A DNA stretch of 64,000 nt from NCBI RefSeq assembly GCF_003362725.1, contig NZ_QKTV01000001.1, forward strand, positions 744,001-808,000, written 5' to 3'. Positions within the stretch are counted from its first letter, which is position 1, and each line of letters opens with the position of its first letter. Both the position numbers and the translations under genes were made by a program. The DNA is from Winogradskyella aurantiaca (GTDB taxonomy: Bacteria; Bacteroidota; Bacteroidia; Flavobacteriales; Flavobacteriaceae). The notes beneath the pieces are model-generated. The model was not told the DNA's origin. It saw nothing but the letters and a program-made list of their open reading frames with translations, and searched no databases. Below, in pieces: positions 36,044-45,498 of this stretch.

Positions 36044-37366
36044 GTGGGGAGAAAGAGAGACCCAAAAAATATTATCATGGTGGCCTATGCCTTTCCACCG
36101 ATAAACTATAGTGGAACAGAACGACCTTTTCAATTTGTAAAGCATATAAGTTCTTATGGTTATTACCCTCAAGTAATTAGTCAAGTTGATTATATCAACT
36201 ATTATGTTGAAAAAAGTGATGCCTATAAGCTTAAGGAATTACATCCAAAAACTCGAGTTTATAGATTACAATCTATAAAGACAAAACTTGAAGAATTTAA
36301 ACTCATCTCTTATTTTGATCGATTACTCAATCAGGTAACTGGTAAAGTCAAAATTTTATCAAGATTGCTGTATCTTCCATTTCAGCTAACCCTAGGGGAA
36401 AAAGAATGGGAAGTTAGAGCAGTTCTTCGAATATTACGATTAAACTTGTCTAAAGACTTTCAATTGATTTGGGCAACAGGTCCGGCTTGGCAAGATCTTA
36501 CAGTTGGTTATTGGTCTTCTAGACTTTTGAAGTTACCTTATGTGATGGATTTACGGGACCCTTTAACCTATGGGGTACTCTGGAGAACAGATGATGAAAA
36601 AGAAAAAATCACTCTAAAGCAGCGGGAAACAAAATATTTAAAACATGCATCACTAGTGGTCTTTACAAGTCCGTTGACTGAAAAGGAGTATGTAAGAAGA
36701 TATCCGTTTATTTCAGGTAAGACTACCACTATTACTAATGGATTTGAAGTTTCTAATGCAGTTAGGAGAAAAGATAAAGTGCAAAAGGACAAATTCGTAA
36801 TTAGTTATATAGGAAGGCTAACCGCGGGCATTAGGGATCCAGAGTTTTTTTTAGAGGGGTTCAAGTTGGCTTGTACCAATAAAGAATTTAGTGAGGCGGT
36901 TGAATTAAGAATAATTGGATATGTAGATGAATTTCGTGAATTGATTGAAAGTTACAATTCACAAAATAATATTAAAATAACTGGTGTGGTTTCCAGAAAA
37001 GAGAGTTTTGATCTAATGACAAATTCAGATGCCTTGATTCTTATCCAAAGCATTTCAGGTGAGGGTTCTGATGTTATTTCAGGAAAGATTTATGACTATC
37101 TAAATGCTAATAAGTGGATGATTGCCATAGTGGATGAAGACGGGGGGGATAGTTGGTTGATTAACCGTTTAAAATGTGGTGAAGTCTCAGGTCTTAAGAA
37201 TATTGAGAAGGTAAGAGACGTACTCATAAATGCATATTTGAAATGGCGAGAAGGGAAAATAGAGTTAGATTACAGTAATAAATTTGCTGAGTTCGATAGA
37301 AAACAACTGACAAAAACTTTAGCTCATCAGTTTGATAAGGTATTAACAAATGATAGTTTGCAATAA
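36044..37366 (+). CDS. Glycosyltransferase, GT4-like
   Basis: A 440-residue GT-B transferase with NIIMVAYAFPPINYSGTERPFQF at its start, the motif of GT4 enzymes that bind long-chain acceptors, then LPYVMDLRDPLTYG, and a donor domain with SYIGRLTAGIRDPEFFLEG and a late QSISGEGSDVISGKIYDYL. The first possible start is GTG 36044; an ATG at 36077 lies right before the conserved segment and is an alternative. It follows the preceding gene after 15 bases. Confidence 0.85.
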   Translation: MGRKRDPKNIIMVAYAFPPINYSGTERPFQFVKHISSYGYYPQVISQVDYINYYVEKSDAYKLKELHPKTRVYRLQSIKTKLEEFKLISYFDRLLNQVTGKVKILSRLLYLPFQLTLGEKEWEVRAVLRILRLNLSKDFQLIWATGPAWQDLTVGYWSSRLLKLPYVMDLRDPLTYGVLWRTDDEKEKITLKQRETKYLKHASLVVFTSPLTEKEYVRRYPFISGKTTTITNGFEVSNAVRRKDKVQKDKFVISYIGRLTAGIRDPEFFLEGFKLACTNKEFSEAVELRIIGYVDEFRELIESYNSQNNIKITGVVSRKESFDLMTNSDALILIQSISGEGSDVISGKIYDYLNANKWMIAIVDEDGGDSWLINRLKCGEVSGLKNIEKVRDVLINAYLKWREGKIELDYSNKFAEFDRKQLTKTLAHQFDKVLTNDSLQ

Positions 37367-37376
37367 TCAATTTTAG

Positions 37377-38276
37377 ATGTTAGAAAAAACAAAAGTCAGT
37401 CCTTTAGTTTCAATTATCGTAACCTGTTATAATCAGGAAAAGTACATTGGTAGAACCCTACAAAGTGTTTTAGATCAGACTTATTCTAATTGGGAGTGTA
37501 TCGTTGTGGATGATGGATCACAAGATAAGAGTCGGGAAATTATAAGCAAACAAACTTCTGAGGATCAAAGATTTAAATATATATATAAAAAGAACGCTGG
37601 TGTATCTGCTGCTCGAAACACGGGTTTTCAAATAGCAGAAGGTAGATACATAAACTTTTTGGACGGGGATGATACGCTGTTACCTGAAAAATTAACGAAA
37701 CAAATTGGAGCGTTAATAACTAATGAAGGGTTTTCTATTTGTGTATGCGATCATCAATATTATTACGAAAAGAACAACAAGTACGCTTATTATCCATTCG
37801 AAATTATAAAAGAAAAACCACTAAGGCAATTATTGTTTGGGTGGCACAATGGCGTTGCTTTTCCGCCTCATGCTGTATTATACAAACGAGATTTATGGTC
37901 TGAGAACGAGATACCATTCCCTGAAGACTATAGGTATCGTTGTGAAGATTGGGTGTTTAATGTGATTGTCGCCTTAAAGGGTTCATCATACCTGTGGCTG
38001 GATGAAGTACTATGTAATTATCATATGTCCTCAGATAATTATACTGCAAATTCAAAAAACTTGGCAAAAGCATTTATAAGAGCTGCCTATTATTTGAATC
38101 CTCGTATTCCGGAAGCATATCAAAAAGAATTCATAGATGAAACAATGGACAATGCACTAAAAATGGTTATAGCGAATGAAAAAGTGAATATATTAAGAGC
38201 TTCTGGCAATTGGCGGTTAGGAAACCGTATTACCAAACCCTTCTATTGGTTGAAAAGTAAAATAAAACCTAATTAG
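37377..38276 (+). CDS. Glycosyltransferase family 2
   Basis: A 299-residue GT-A transferase. LVSIIVTCYNQEKYIGRTLQSVLDQ begins the fold, VVDDGSQDKSREII follows, GVSAARNTGFQIAEG is the typical third element and FLDGDDTLLPEKL holds the metal-binding aspartates near residue 100. A conserved GWHNGVAFPPHAVLYKR region and RCEDWVFNV follow, as in capsule GT2 proteins. It precedes the sulfotransferase gene after 35 bases. Confidence 0.9.
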   Translation: MLEKTKVSPLVSIIVTCYNQEKYIGRTLQSVLDQTYSNWECIVVDDGSQDKSREIISKQTSEDQRFKYIYKKNAGVSAARNTGFQIAEGRYINFLDGDDTLLPEKLTKQIGALITNEGFSICVCDHQYYYEKNNKYAYYPFEIIKEKPLRQLLFGWHNGVAFPPHAVLYKRDLWSENEIPFPEDYRYRCEDWVFNVIVALKGSSYLWLDEVLCNYHMSSDNYTANSKNLAKAFIRAAYYLNPRIPEAYQKEFIDETMDNALKMVIANEKVNILRASGNWRLGNRITKPFYWLKSKIKPN

Positions 38277-38311
38277 GCTCAAACATCTATTCATTGAATG
38301 CCTTTACTCAT

Positions 38312-39142
38312 ATGAAAATGAATCAAGTACGTCCGATAATGTTAATAGGTTCTATGAAGTGTGGGACTTCTAAGTTATACGATTACCTAGCACAACATCC
38401 CGAAATATGCCCATGTAACATCAAAGAACCACAGTACTTTTCAGAGTACTATTCAGATTATCAGAAAGCTAATAGGTCCTATGAAAGTTTTTTTGATTTT
38501 AATCCCCCCAAACATAAATACGTTTTAGATGGATCTACTGGATATGCAAAATATCCTACTGTAACAGGCGTACCTAATAGAATAAAGGAGTATGGCTTGG
38601 ATCCCTTTTTTATAATGATTGTGAGAAATCCATTCGATAGAATAAGGTCCCATTACAACTTCATGCAAAATGATTTAAGTTGGAAATATAAAATTACGTC
38701 TCCGCATCTAATTAATACATCCAAATACTACATGCAGTTGCAACAATATGTGGCAGAATTTGCTGAAAAAAACATACTTGTGGTTGATTTTGATGAGTTA
38801 AAAAAAGATCCAATAAGCCTTAGTAATAAAGTATTTGATTTTGTTGGAGCTGGTAAGTTTAAAATTAATTTAAAGCTCTCGGCGTACCAGAATAAAACGC
38901 AACCTGTGAATAGAAAAAAAATGAAAATTGATCTATTTTTTGATCGAATGGGTTTGTATCGTATTGAATTATTGAAGAAAGTTCTAAAAAAAATTCTAAT
39001 CATTTCTTTTCCGAGCAGACAAAAACTTTTGTCTGAAAAAGAAAGTAAGTTTATTAAAAAAGAATTACAGCAAGACATGAGCCAGTTATATGAGCATTAT
39101 GGAATCGATATAAAAAAATGGGGATTCACAGTAAGTAATTAA
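38312..39142 (+). CDS. PAPS-dependent carbohydrate sulfotransferase
   Basis: Transfers sulfate from PAPS to a hydroxyl or amino group of a sugar. The 276-residue protein has the 5'-phosphosulfate loop GSMKCGTSKLYDYL at residues 13-26, EPQYFSEYY, and the 3'-phosphate-binding IVRNPFDRIRSHY near residue 105, the two hallmark elements of the heparan-sulfate type (Sulfotransfer_1) family. A TTG at 38294 would add six residues; the ATG at 38312 is preferred but uncertain. PAPS synthesis genes are not in the window. It is the strongest evidence that the polymer is sulfated, as is common for marine glycans. Confidence 0.88.
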   Translation: MKMNQVRPIMLIGSMKCGTSKLYDYLAQHPEICPCNIKEPQYFSEYYSDYQKANRSYESFFDFNPPKHKYVLDGSTGYAKYPTVTGVPNRIKEYGLDPFFIMIVRNPFDRIRSHYNFMQNDLSWKYKITSPHLINTSKYYMQLQQYVAEFAEKNILVVDFDELKKDPISLSNKVFDFVGAGKFKINLKLSAYQNKTQPVNRKKMKIDLFFDRMGLYRIELLKKVLKKILIISFPSRQKLLSEKESKFIKKELQQDMSQLYEHYGIDIKKWGFTVSN

Positions 39143-39160
39143 TCGTAACAATTAGTCTGT

Positions 39161-40108
39161 TTGGAAAGTCATGTAACATATATTAAGCCAGTTGAGAAAG
39201 ACCTTAATCGTCCTCTATGGAGCGTAGTTATACCTACTTATAATTGCGCTAATTATTTGAGATATACTTTGGAGTCTGTATTGTCTCAAGATCCTGGGCC
39301 AGAGCAAATGGAGATTATTGTTGTTGATGATTGCTCTACTAAAGATGATCCTGAAGCTATAATTAAGAAGCATGGCAATGGGCGGGTGAAATTTATAAGA
39401 CAGAAGCAAAATGTAGGGAAGGTACGCAATTATGAATCTGGGTTGCAAGCTAGCAGAGGATACCTTGTGCATCAATTGCATGGTGATGATATGGTAAGGG
39501 AAGGGTTTTATGAAATCATGGCTCATATTTTTGAGCGGCATCCACAAGTAGGAGCGGCTTTTTGCCGTTCGATTTACATAGACGCGGCTAATAAATGGAC
39601 TGGTTTAACAGGGATGCTTAAACAAGAAGATGGCGTTATTGAAAATATTCTTGATCAACTCTATGTAGAACAACTTATCCAAACACCTTCAATGGTTGTT
39701 AAAAGAAACGTTTACGAGAAAATTGGGGTTTTCGATAGGCGACTTGATTGTATGGAAGATCGTGAGATGTGGATTCGAATAGCGAACCATTACGAAATAG
39801 CCCATACGAATCAAGTTCTCGCGATGTATCGAAGGCATGATAATAATGCAACTAATCTTACTTACCTTAATGGTGTGGCACTTGATACGTTTCAAAGGGT
39901 GAATGACATTGTGGATAGTTACGTAGATGCGCAAGTTAAGGCACGAAATAGCAAAAGGAGAAAACAGAAACAAGCCGATTTTTGGTTGCTGTCTTACACC
40001 TACATGAGACCGAGATTGAATAAAAAACAAAGGCTGCAATACATGAAGTTCATATTATCTAAATACCCTAGCATCAAGGCATTCTATCAATTTATTAAGG
40101 CTTTTTAA
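39161..40108 (+). CDS. Glycosyltransferase family 2
   Basis: A 315-residue GT-A transferase: LWSVVIPTYNCANYLRYTLES, VVDDCSTKDDPEAII, the element NVGKVRNYESGL, and QLHGDDMVREGFYEIM with the metal-binding GDD near residue 105. C-terminal residues CMEDREMWIRIANHYEIA fit the acceptor-binding region of GT2 enzymes, and the tail is basic. The start is a TTG 18 bases after the sulfotransferase gene. The specificity is unknown. Confidence 0.88.
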   Translation: MESHVTYIKPVEKDLNRPLWSVVIPTYNCANYLRYTLESVLSQDPGPEQMEIIVVDDCSTKDDPEAIIKKHGNGRVKFIRQKQNVGKVRNYESGLQASRGYLVHQLHGDDMVREGFYEIMAHIFERHPQVGAAFCRSIYIDAANKWTGLTGMLKQEDGVIENILDQLYVEQLIQTPSMVVKRNVYEKIGVFDRRLDCMEDREMWIRIANHYEIAHTNQVLAMYRRHDNNATNLTYLNGVALDTFQRVNDIVDSYVDAQVKARNSKRRKQKQADFWLLSYTYMRPRLNKKQRLQYMKFILSKYPSIKAFYQFIKAF

Positions 40109-40150
40109 TTATGAAAATTTTGTAATTGATACTCCATTAGACAGACAAAG

Positions 40151-41653
40151 ATGCTTTTTAATTCACTTGATTTTGCCATTTTTCTACCGATAGTTTTCGG
40201 GCTTTATTGGTTTGTTTTTAACAAATCAATCAAAGTGCAAAATATCTTAATTCTTTTAGCGAGCTATGTGTTTTATGGTTGGTGGGATTGGCGTTTTCTG
40301 GCTTTGATCGCATTTAGCACCATATTGGATTATTTTATTGGTATATCGATTATTAGAGCCAATATGAAAGGGCAAAAAAGAGGGTTGCTAGCCTTAAGTA
40401 TTATTGTAAATATTGGCTTTCTGGCTTTCTTTAAGTATTACAATTTTTTTGTAGATAGTTTTATTGATGCCTTCAGTTTTTTTGGTCATTCCTTATCATT
40501 GACGAGCTTGAATATTATTCTTCCTGTTGGAATCAGCTTTTATACTTTTCAAACCTTGAGCTATACAATTGATGTTTATAGAGGTACTCTTAAACCAACT
40601 AAGAATTTTGTTGCTTTTGCATCATTTGTAAGCTTCTTTCCGCAGCTTGTCGCGGGTCCTATTGAGCGGGCGTCTAATTTATTGCCCCAATTTTATAAGC
40701 AAAGAAAATTTATATATCGCGACGCTGTAGATGGAATGAGGCAGATATTATGGGGGTTGTTTAAGAAGGTTGTTATTGCGGATAACTGTGCGATTTACGT
40801 GAATGAAATTTTTGGTAATTCAGAAACCTACAATGGAAGTACCATCTTTCTGGGTTCTATTTTCTTTGCGTTTCAGATTTATGGTGATTTTTCAGGGTAT
40901 TCAGATATCGCCATCGGTACAGCTAGGCTTTTTGGATTTGATTTGAAGCAAAATTTCGCCTTTCCTTATTTTTCAAGGGATATAGCAGAGTTTTGGAGGC
41001 GATGGCACATAAGTTTATCTACTTGGTTTAGAGATTACTTATACATTCCGCTAGGTGGAAGTAGAGGGGGCAGATTCTTAGCTGTAAGGAATACAATAAT
41101 TGTCTTTGTGGTAAGTGGTTTTTGGCATGGGGCCAATTGGACTTTCATCTTCTGGGGGGCAATAAACGCATTTTGCTTTTTACCCTTATTACTAACTTCA
41201 AGAAATAGGAGAAATATTCAAATTGTTGCTACTGATCGAATTTTTCCAAAGTTAAGAGAGCTTGTTAGTATAGTTGTTACATTTTTGATGGTGGTGCTTA
41301 TTTGGATCATGTTTAGAGCTGATACATTGAGTCATGCATTGCACTTATATTCGAAGATCTTTTCTTTAGGTTTTTTCGAATTGCCAAGTTCAGAGTTATT
41401 TTTGAATAATAGCATAAGACTATTTACTTTAACCTATCTAAGCCCTGCAATTCAAGAACTGCTCTTTATGATTGTATTGTTAGTAGTATTTAACGTTATT
41501 GAATGGTTTGGCCGCAATCAAAAGTATGCCATCCAGAAGTGTGGGTTCTTGAAAACGACCTTTTTACGTTGGGGATTTTATTTGTTAATTGTTTTAATTA
41601 TAATTATGTATTCTAACGGAGAACCTCAGGAGTTTATATATTTTCAGTTTTAA
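40151..41653 (+). CDS. MBOAT-family membrane O-acyltransferase (AlgI-like)
   Basis: A 500-residue polytopic membrane protein that passes acyl groups, usually acetyl, across the inner membrane for glycan modification, as AlgI does in alginate acetylation. Characteristic are FVFYGWWDWRFLALIAFS, YYNFFVDSF, LPVGISFYTFQTLSYTIDVYRG, FPQLVAGPIERA, EFWRRWHISLSTWFRDYLYIPLGGSRGG and the conserved MBOAT histidine in GFWHGANWTFIFWG. Length and order match AlgI/PatA-type proteins. It is followed after two bases by a DltD/AlgJ-like protein, the usual partner that places the acyl group on the sugar. Confidence 0.93.
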   Translation: MLFNSLDFAIFLPIVFGLYWFVFNKSIKVQNILILLASYVFYGWWDWRFLALIAFSTILDYFIGISIIRANMKGQKRGLLALSIIVNIGFLAFFKYYNFFVDSFIDAFSFFGHSLSLTSLNIILPVGISFYTFQTLSYTIDVYRGTLKPTKNFVAFASFVSFFPQLVAGPIERASNLLPQFYKQRKFIYRDAVDGMRQILWGLFKKVVIADNCAIYVNEIFGNSETYNGSTIFLGSIFFAFQIYGDFSGYSDIAIGTARLFGFDLKQNFAFPYFSRDIAEFWRRWHISLSTWFRDYLYIPLGGSRGGRFLAVRNTIIVFVVSGFWHGANWTFIFWGAINAFCFLPLLLTSRNRRNIQIVATDRIFPKLRELVSIVVTFLMVVLIWIMFRADTLSHALHLYSKIFSLGFFELPSSELFLNNSIRLFTLTYLSPAIQELLFMIVLLVVFNVIEWFGRNQKYAIQKCGFLKTTFLRWGFYLLIVLIIIMYSNGEPQEFIYFQF

Positions 41654-41655
41654 TA

Positions 41656-42561
41656 ATGAAGCGTTTTATTTCCCTTGTATTAGTGTTTTCCGGACTTATT
41701 TGTTTGTTGTTGGTTTGGGTTTTCTCGTGGGCAGATGGGCATTCAGATCCTTATTATTTGAGATTTACAACATCAAAACAAAGTGATCTTATTCTTGGTA
41801 CATCCAAAGCTGCTCAAGGATTGCAGCCTACTGTCATTGATGAAGTTCTAGGCACTAGTATGTTTAATTATTCATTTACAGTTGGAACAAGTCCATTTGG
41901 GGATGTGTATTTTAACAGCATTAAGAAGAAGTTGAATAAGAGGGGAGGGAAAGGCACCTATATTATTACCATTGATCCATGGAGTATTTCATCTAAACGT
42001 TTAGATCCAAATGATAGTTCGGTATTTAGAGAGAATACAGGCTTTTTAAATAAAGTGTCATATGTAAATTTGAACCCAAATCCATTTTACCTTTTGCGAG
42101 CTTATAATGGGAGATTTGGGGATCTTATTGAAAAACAACAACAATGGTATTATTTGCATGATAATGGTTGGCTTGAGGTGTTTGCCAAAATCGATAGTAT
42201 TAGTTTGATTAATAATAGAAAGAGAAATCTGGATAGTTGGATAGAATCCAACGAAGGAAAGTATTTTTTTTCGAAATATAGATTAAGAGTATTAGGTGAA
42301 ATGATCGAATATCTTCAAGAATTTGGAGAGGTGTATTTGGTTAGGTTACCAGTATCAGAAGAAATGCTAGCTGCTGAGAACAAGTTAATGCATGACTTTG
42401 ATACTAGAATAACTAAAATTATAGCTAAGTCAAACGGCTATTTAGATTTAACTGAAAGGCATGAGAACTTTGTGTTTCATGACGGTATTCATTTGTATAA
42501 ATCCTCTGGAGAAACTGTATCAAAAATTATAGCAGAATGGATTCAGCAACACAGAAAATAA
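41656..42561 (+). CDS. AlgJ/DltD-like SGNH-type partner of the MBOAT acyltransferase
   Basis: A 301-residue protein with one N-terminal membrane segment (ISLVLVFSGLICLLLVWVFSW), so the rest lies on the periplasmic side. SDLILGTSKAAQGL (about residues 43-56) resembles the nucleophile block of SGNH-like AlgJ/AlgX/DltD proteins, and FVFHDGIHLYKSSGE near the end resembles their Asp-x-x-His block. Family members receive the acyl group from the MBOAT protein and transfer it to the glycan. Pairing with the upstream gene makes this role likely; the similarity is remote and the sugar target unknown. The 3' end overlaps the next gene by 25 bases. Confidence 0.75.
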   Translation: MKRFISLVLVFSGLICLLLVWVFSWADGHSDPYYLRFTTSKQSDLILGTSKAAQGLQPTVIDEVLGTSMFNYSFTVGTSPFGDVYFNSIKKKLNKRGGKGTYIITIDPWSISSKRLDPNDSSVFRENTGFLNKVSYVNLNPNPFYLLRAYNGRFGDLIEKQQQWYYLHDNGWLEVFAKIDSISLINNRKRNLDSWIESNEGKYFFSKYRLRVLGEMIEYLQEFGEVYLVRLPVSEEMLAAENKLMHDFDTRITKIIAKSNGYLDLTERHENFVFHDGIHLYKSSGETVSKIIAEWIQQHRK

Positions 42562-43436
42562 ATCACCGTATGTTCCCAAAAGTTTCGGTACTTACTACTG
42601 TTTATAATCGGGAAAAATACCTAGAGGATTGTATCAAGAGCGTTTTAAATTCAACCTATCAAAATTGGGAGATGATCATCGTTGATGATCAATCACATGA
42701 TCGATCAGTAGAAATTGCTCAGAATTATGCTCAAATTGATAAACGCATAAAAGTGTTTATAAATGAAGTCAACCTTGGGGATTACCCAAATAGGAATAAG
42801 GCGGCATCGTTGGCAAAAGGACAATATTTAAAATATTTGGATGCGGATGACATTATATATCCTAATGGATTAGAGATTATGGTTGACTCAATGGATTCCT
42901 TTCCTAGCGCTGCGCTAGGTATATCACAAAAGGTGGTGGAAGACGTAAAACCATATCCTTTTCTACTTTCTCCTAAAGAATCTTATTATAGAGAATTTGT
43001 TATGCGAGGGGTTATGGGCGCGCCACCCACTAATACTATTATAAGAAAGGATATCTTTGAAGCTTTGGGCGGTTTTACAGGAGAACGATATGTAGGAGAC
43101 ACAGAATTTTGGTTTAGAATAGCCCAGCAACATGATATTCTAAAAATTGTTCCAGATCTTGTCTTTTGGAGAGAACATGAAAATCAGGAGTATAAAAAAG
43201 GTATGGTTACCAATAGTTACCTTGTAAATAACTATCGAATAGTAATGCAAATGCTAGGTTCAGATTTATGCCCTCTTGAGGAAAATGAAAGAAGACTAGC
43301 GATTAATAAGTACAATCATAGGCTCTCAAGAGATTTAATAAGACTTTTGATAAATCAAAAAAGTATAATAAAGGTAAATCAAATAAGAAAATCATGCAAT
43401 AGATCATGGTTAGAAGTCTTGAAATCAGCATTTTAA
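42537..43436 (+). CDS. Glycosyltransferase family 2
   Basis: A 299-residue GT-A enzyme with KVSVLTTVYNREKYLEDCIKS, VDDQSHDRSVEIA, LGDYPNRNKAASLAKG and YLDADDIIYPNGLE (metal-binding aspartates near residue 102), followed by GGFTGERYVGDTEFWFRIAQ. The start is ATG 42537 inside the end of the preceding gene, or the in-frame ATG at 42570 just before the conserved strand. The tail is rich in Lys/Asn/Ser. Specificity unknown. Confidence 0.88.
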   Translation: MDSATQKINHRMFPKVSVLTTVYNREKYLEDCIKSVLNSTYQNWEMIIVDDQSHDRSVEIAQNYAQIDKRIKVFINEVNLGDYPNRNKAASLAKGQYLKYLDADDIIYPNGLEIMVDSMDSFPSAALGISQKVVEDVKPYPFLLSPKESYYREFVMRGVMGAPPTNTIIRKDIFEALGGFTGERYVGDTEFWFRIAQQHDILKIVPDLVFWREHENQEYKKGMVTNSYLVNNYRIVMQMLGSDLCPLEENERRLAINKYNHRLSRDLIRLLINQKSIIKVNQIRKSCNRSWLEVLKSAF

Positions 43437-43440
43437 ATTA

Positions 43441-44478
43441 TTGAAATTGATATCTAAAACAATAATAGTTAGCCCATCCGGAAATTTTTATGGAAGTGAA
43501 CAGGTGCTTTATGATTTTCTTTCCTTTACGAAGAATAAGTATTTGGTTTTTGTGCCTAAAGACTCCAGTTTTTATAACAAGTTAATCACTCAAGACAAGC
43601 ATGACATAAAAGGATTTGATAACTTATCATTATTGTACGTAAAGATTCTATTATTGTTTATTTTTAAAAAGTACTCCTCGCTATATATCAATGAAGGCGG
43701 ACATATAAAATATGCGAAACTTGCTGCGAAAATCTTGAAATCAAAGAAAATCATTCTTCATATAAGACTCTTAGAAGACTGTAAGAAAGAACGATTAGGT
43801 TCTATACCGCCTAATCTACGATTAGTAAGCATTTCAGCTTTTATTTCATCACACCTTAAGTCTTACAATCATATTCAGATTTATGATCCAATTAGTACAA
43901 AAAGAGATGTTCCTCTTTCCAATAACGAAATCAAGACACTACCAACTATTGGAATAATTGGACGTGTTTCACAGACAAAGGGAATTTCCAATTACAATCA
44001 GTTATTTGATTTCTTAAAAGTGGGAGGTCAAATTAATAGTTTCGTTTTTAAGTTCTACGGGGATATAGTTATAGAAGAATCATCAACCTTCGATTTTTAT
44101 AATCATTTCAATTCTAGCACATACCCTACAATTATATTTGAGGGATTTGTAACTGACCAAGATAAAATGTATAATGATTTGGATGTGGTGCTTCACCTTA
44201 ATGATAACGAACCTCTTGGTAGGATTGGACTTGAGAGTTGGTCTAGAGGTATTCCATTTATAAGCTTCAATAAAGGCGGTACAGGTGAGATTAATACCGC
44301 TTTAAACCTTAACAAGTTTTTAGTGGAAAAAGAAACGGGATGGGAAATGAAATTGCTAAAACTGCTACTAAATAATCTGATTGTGCTTACTGAAAAAGAA
44401 AGGAAGGAGATTAGACAGCGATTAGTGGATCTTTTCGGGGTAGAAAGATATGTTAGAGAATTAGAAATGGAATTTTAA
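43441..44478 (+). CDS. Glycosyltransferase, GT4-like
   Basis: A 345-residue protein beginning with TIIVSPSGNFYGSEQVLYDF, a GT4-type acceptor loop, then IILHIRLLEDCKKERLG, GIIGRVSQTKGISNYNQLF and a donor region with DVVLHLNDNEPLGRIGLESWSRG and FISFNKGGTGEI, equivalent to the E-x7-E segment. Slightly shorter than most GT4 enzymes. The start is TTG, four bases after the preceding stop. Codon use looks AT-rich, as in the following genes up to about 47285. Confidence 0.8.
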   Translation: MKLISKTIIVSPSGNFYGSEQVLYDFLSFTKNKYLVFVPKDSSFYNKLITQDKHDIKGFDNLSLLYVKILLLFIFKKYSSLYINEGGHIKYAKLAAKILKSKKIILHIRLLEDCKKERLGSIPPNLRLVSISAFISSHLKSYNHIQIYDPISTKRDVPLSNNEIKTLPTIGIIGRVSQTKGISNYNQLFDFLKVGGQINSFVFKFYGDIVIEESSTFDFYNHFNSSTYPTIIFEGFVTDQDKMYNDLDVVLHLNDNEPLGRIGLESWSRGIPFISFNKGGTGEINTALNLNKFLVEKETGWEMKLLKLLLNNLIVLTEKERKEIRQRLVDLFGVERYVRELEMEF

Positions 44479-44484
44479 GTCAGT

Positions 44485-45498
44485 TTGAAAGTATTATACA
44501 TTGGACAATACAACAACGGGAGCACTTCTCGTATGCGTGGTGAAATGCTTCAGAAGCTCTCACATCATTCTAAGTTTGATGTCATTGATACCCGAGTATT
44601 AATGGATCAAGTCACACGATTTTGGCGCACAATGTCCTTTAGGTTTAATTTTGGTGTATTAGTTCAAAAAATAAATACTACTATCTTATCTCAAACCAAA
44701 GGTGAGAACTATGATCTTATATGGGTGGATAAGGGAACTTATATTAAACCAACTACAACAAGAGTTCTTAAATCTATTTGTAAGACATTAGTACATTTCA
44801 CACCTGATATGGCCTTTTATTCAAATAAATCGAGGTTGTTTATTAAATCGCTGCCTTACTATGATTTTGTAATTTCTACAAAATTCCATGAACAGAAATT
44901 TTACCTTGATCTAATTGATGAAAGTAAACTATTGATGGTTTCGCAGGGTTATTCAAAAGAATTGCATCAGAATAAGATTAGTTATTCAAATAAATCAGAT
45001 GGTGTAGTCTTTATAGGATTGGGTGAATTGCACAGGTATAATATTGTTCAAAAACTCATCGACAACGAGATTCCTGTGAAACTTGCTGGTTATAAATGGG
45101 ATAGGTTTGTACAGAAGAATCAAGGCAATACATCTTTGAATTTTGTTGGAAATGTGTTGCTGGGGGAAGATTACGTTCATTTAATAGGGGGATCTAAAAT
45201 TGCTTTGGGATTATTGTCAAAAAGATTTCCTGAATTGCATACTACAAGAACTTTTGAAATTCCAGCTATTGGTACGGCATTGCTCACTGAAAGAAACTCA
45301 GAAATTGAATCATTCTATTCAGACGATGAAGTTATTTTTTATGATAGCCTTGATGAAATGGCACAAAAAGTAAAATACTATTTAAATAACAAAGACGAAT
45401 TGGAAGCCTTATCTAATAGGGGGCATAAAAGAGCGACCACTTCAGGTTACGATTATGAATCTATTCTTTCGGGATTGTTGTCTAAGGTAATGGTATGA
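44485..45498 (+). CDS. Glycosyltransferase, group 1-like (Glyco_trans_1_2 type)
   Basis: A 337-residue protein. The first half contains YIGQYNNGSTSRMRGEML and YDLIWVDKGTYIKP; the second half has VVFIGLGELHRYNIVQKLI, NFVGNVLLGEDYVHLIGGSKIALG and HTTRTFEIPAIGTALLTERNSE with a closing YYLNNKDELEALSNRGHKR. This second half matches the CgeB-like C-terminal domain found in spore-coat and capsule transferases. The start is TTG 44485; it overlaps the next gene by four bases. Confidence 0.78.
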   Translation: MKVLYIGQYNNGSTSRMRGEMLQKLSHHSKFDVIDTRVLMDQVTRFWRTMSFRFNFGVLVQKINTTILSQTKGENYDLIWVDKGTYIKPTTTRVLKSICKTLVHFTPDMAFYSNKSRLFIKSLPYYDFVISTKFHEQKFYLDLIDESKLLMVSQGYSKELHQNKISYSNKSDGVVFIGLGELHRYNIVQKLIDNEIPVKLAGYKWDRFVQKNQGNTSLNFVGNVLLGEDYVHLIGGSKIALGLLSKRFPELHTTRTFEIPAIGTALLTERNSEIESFYSDDEVIFYDSLDEMAQKVKYYLNNKDELEALSNRGHKRATTSGYDYESILSGLLSKVMV

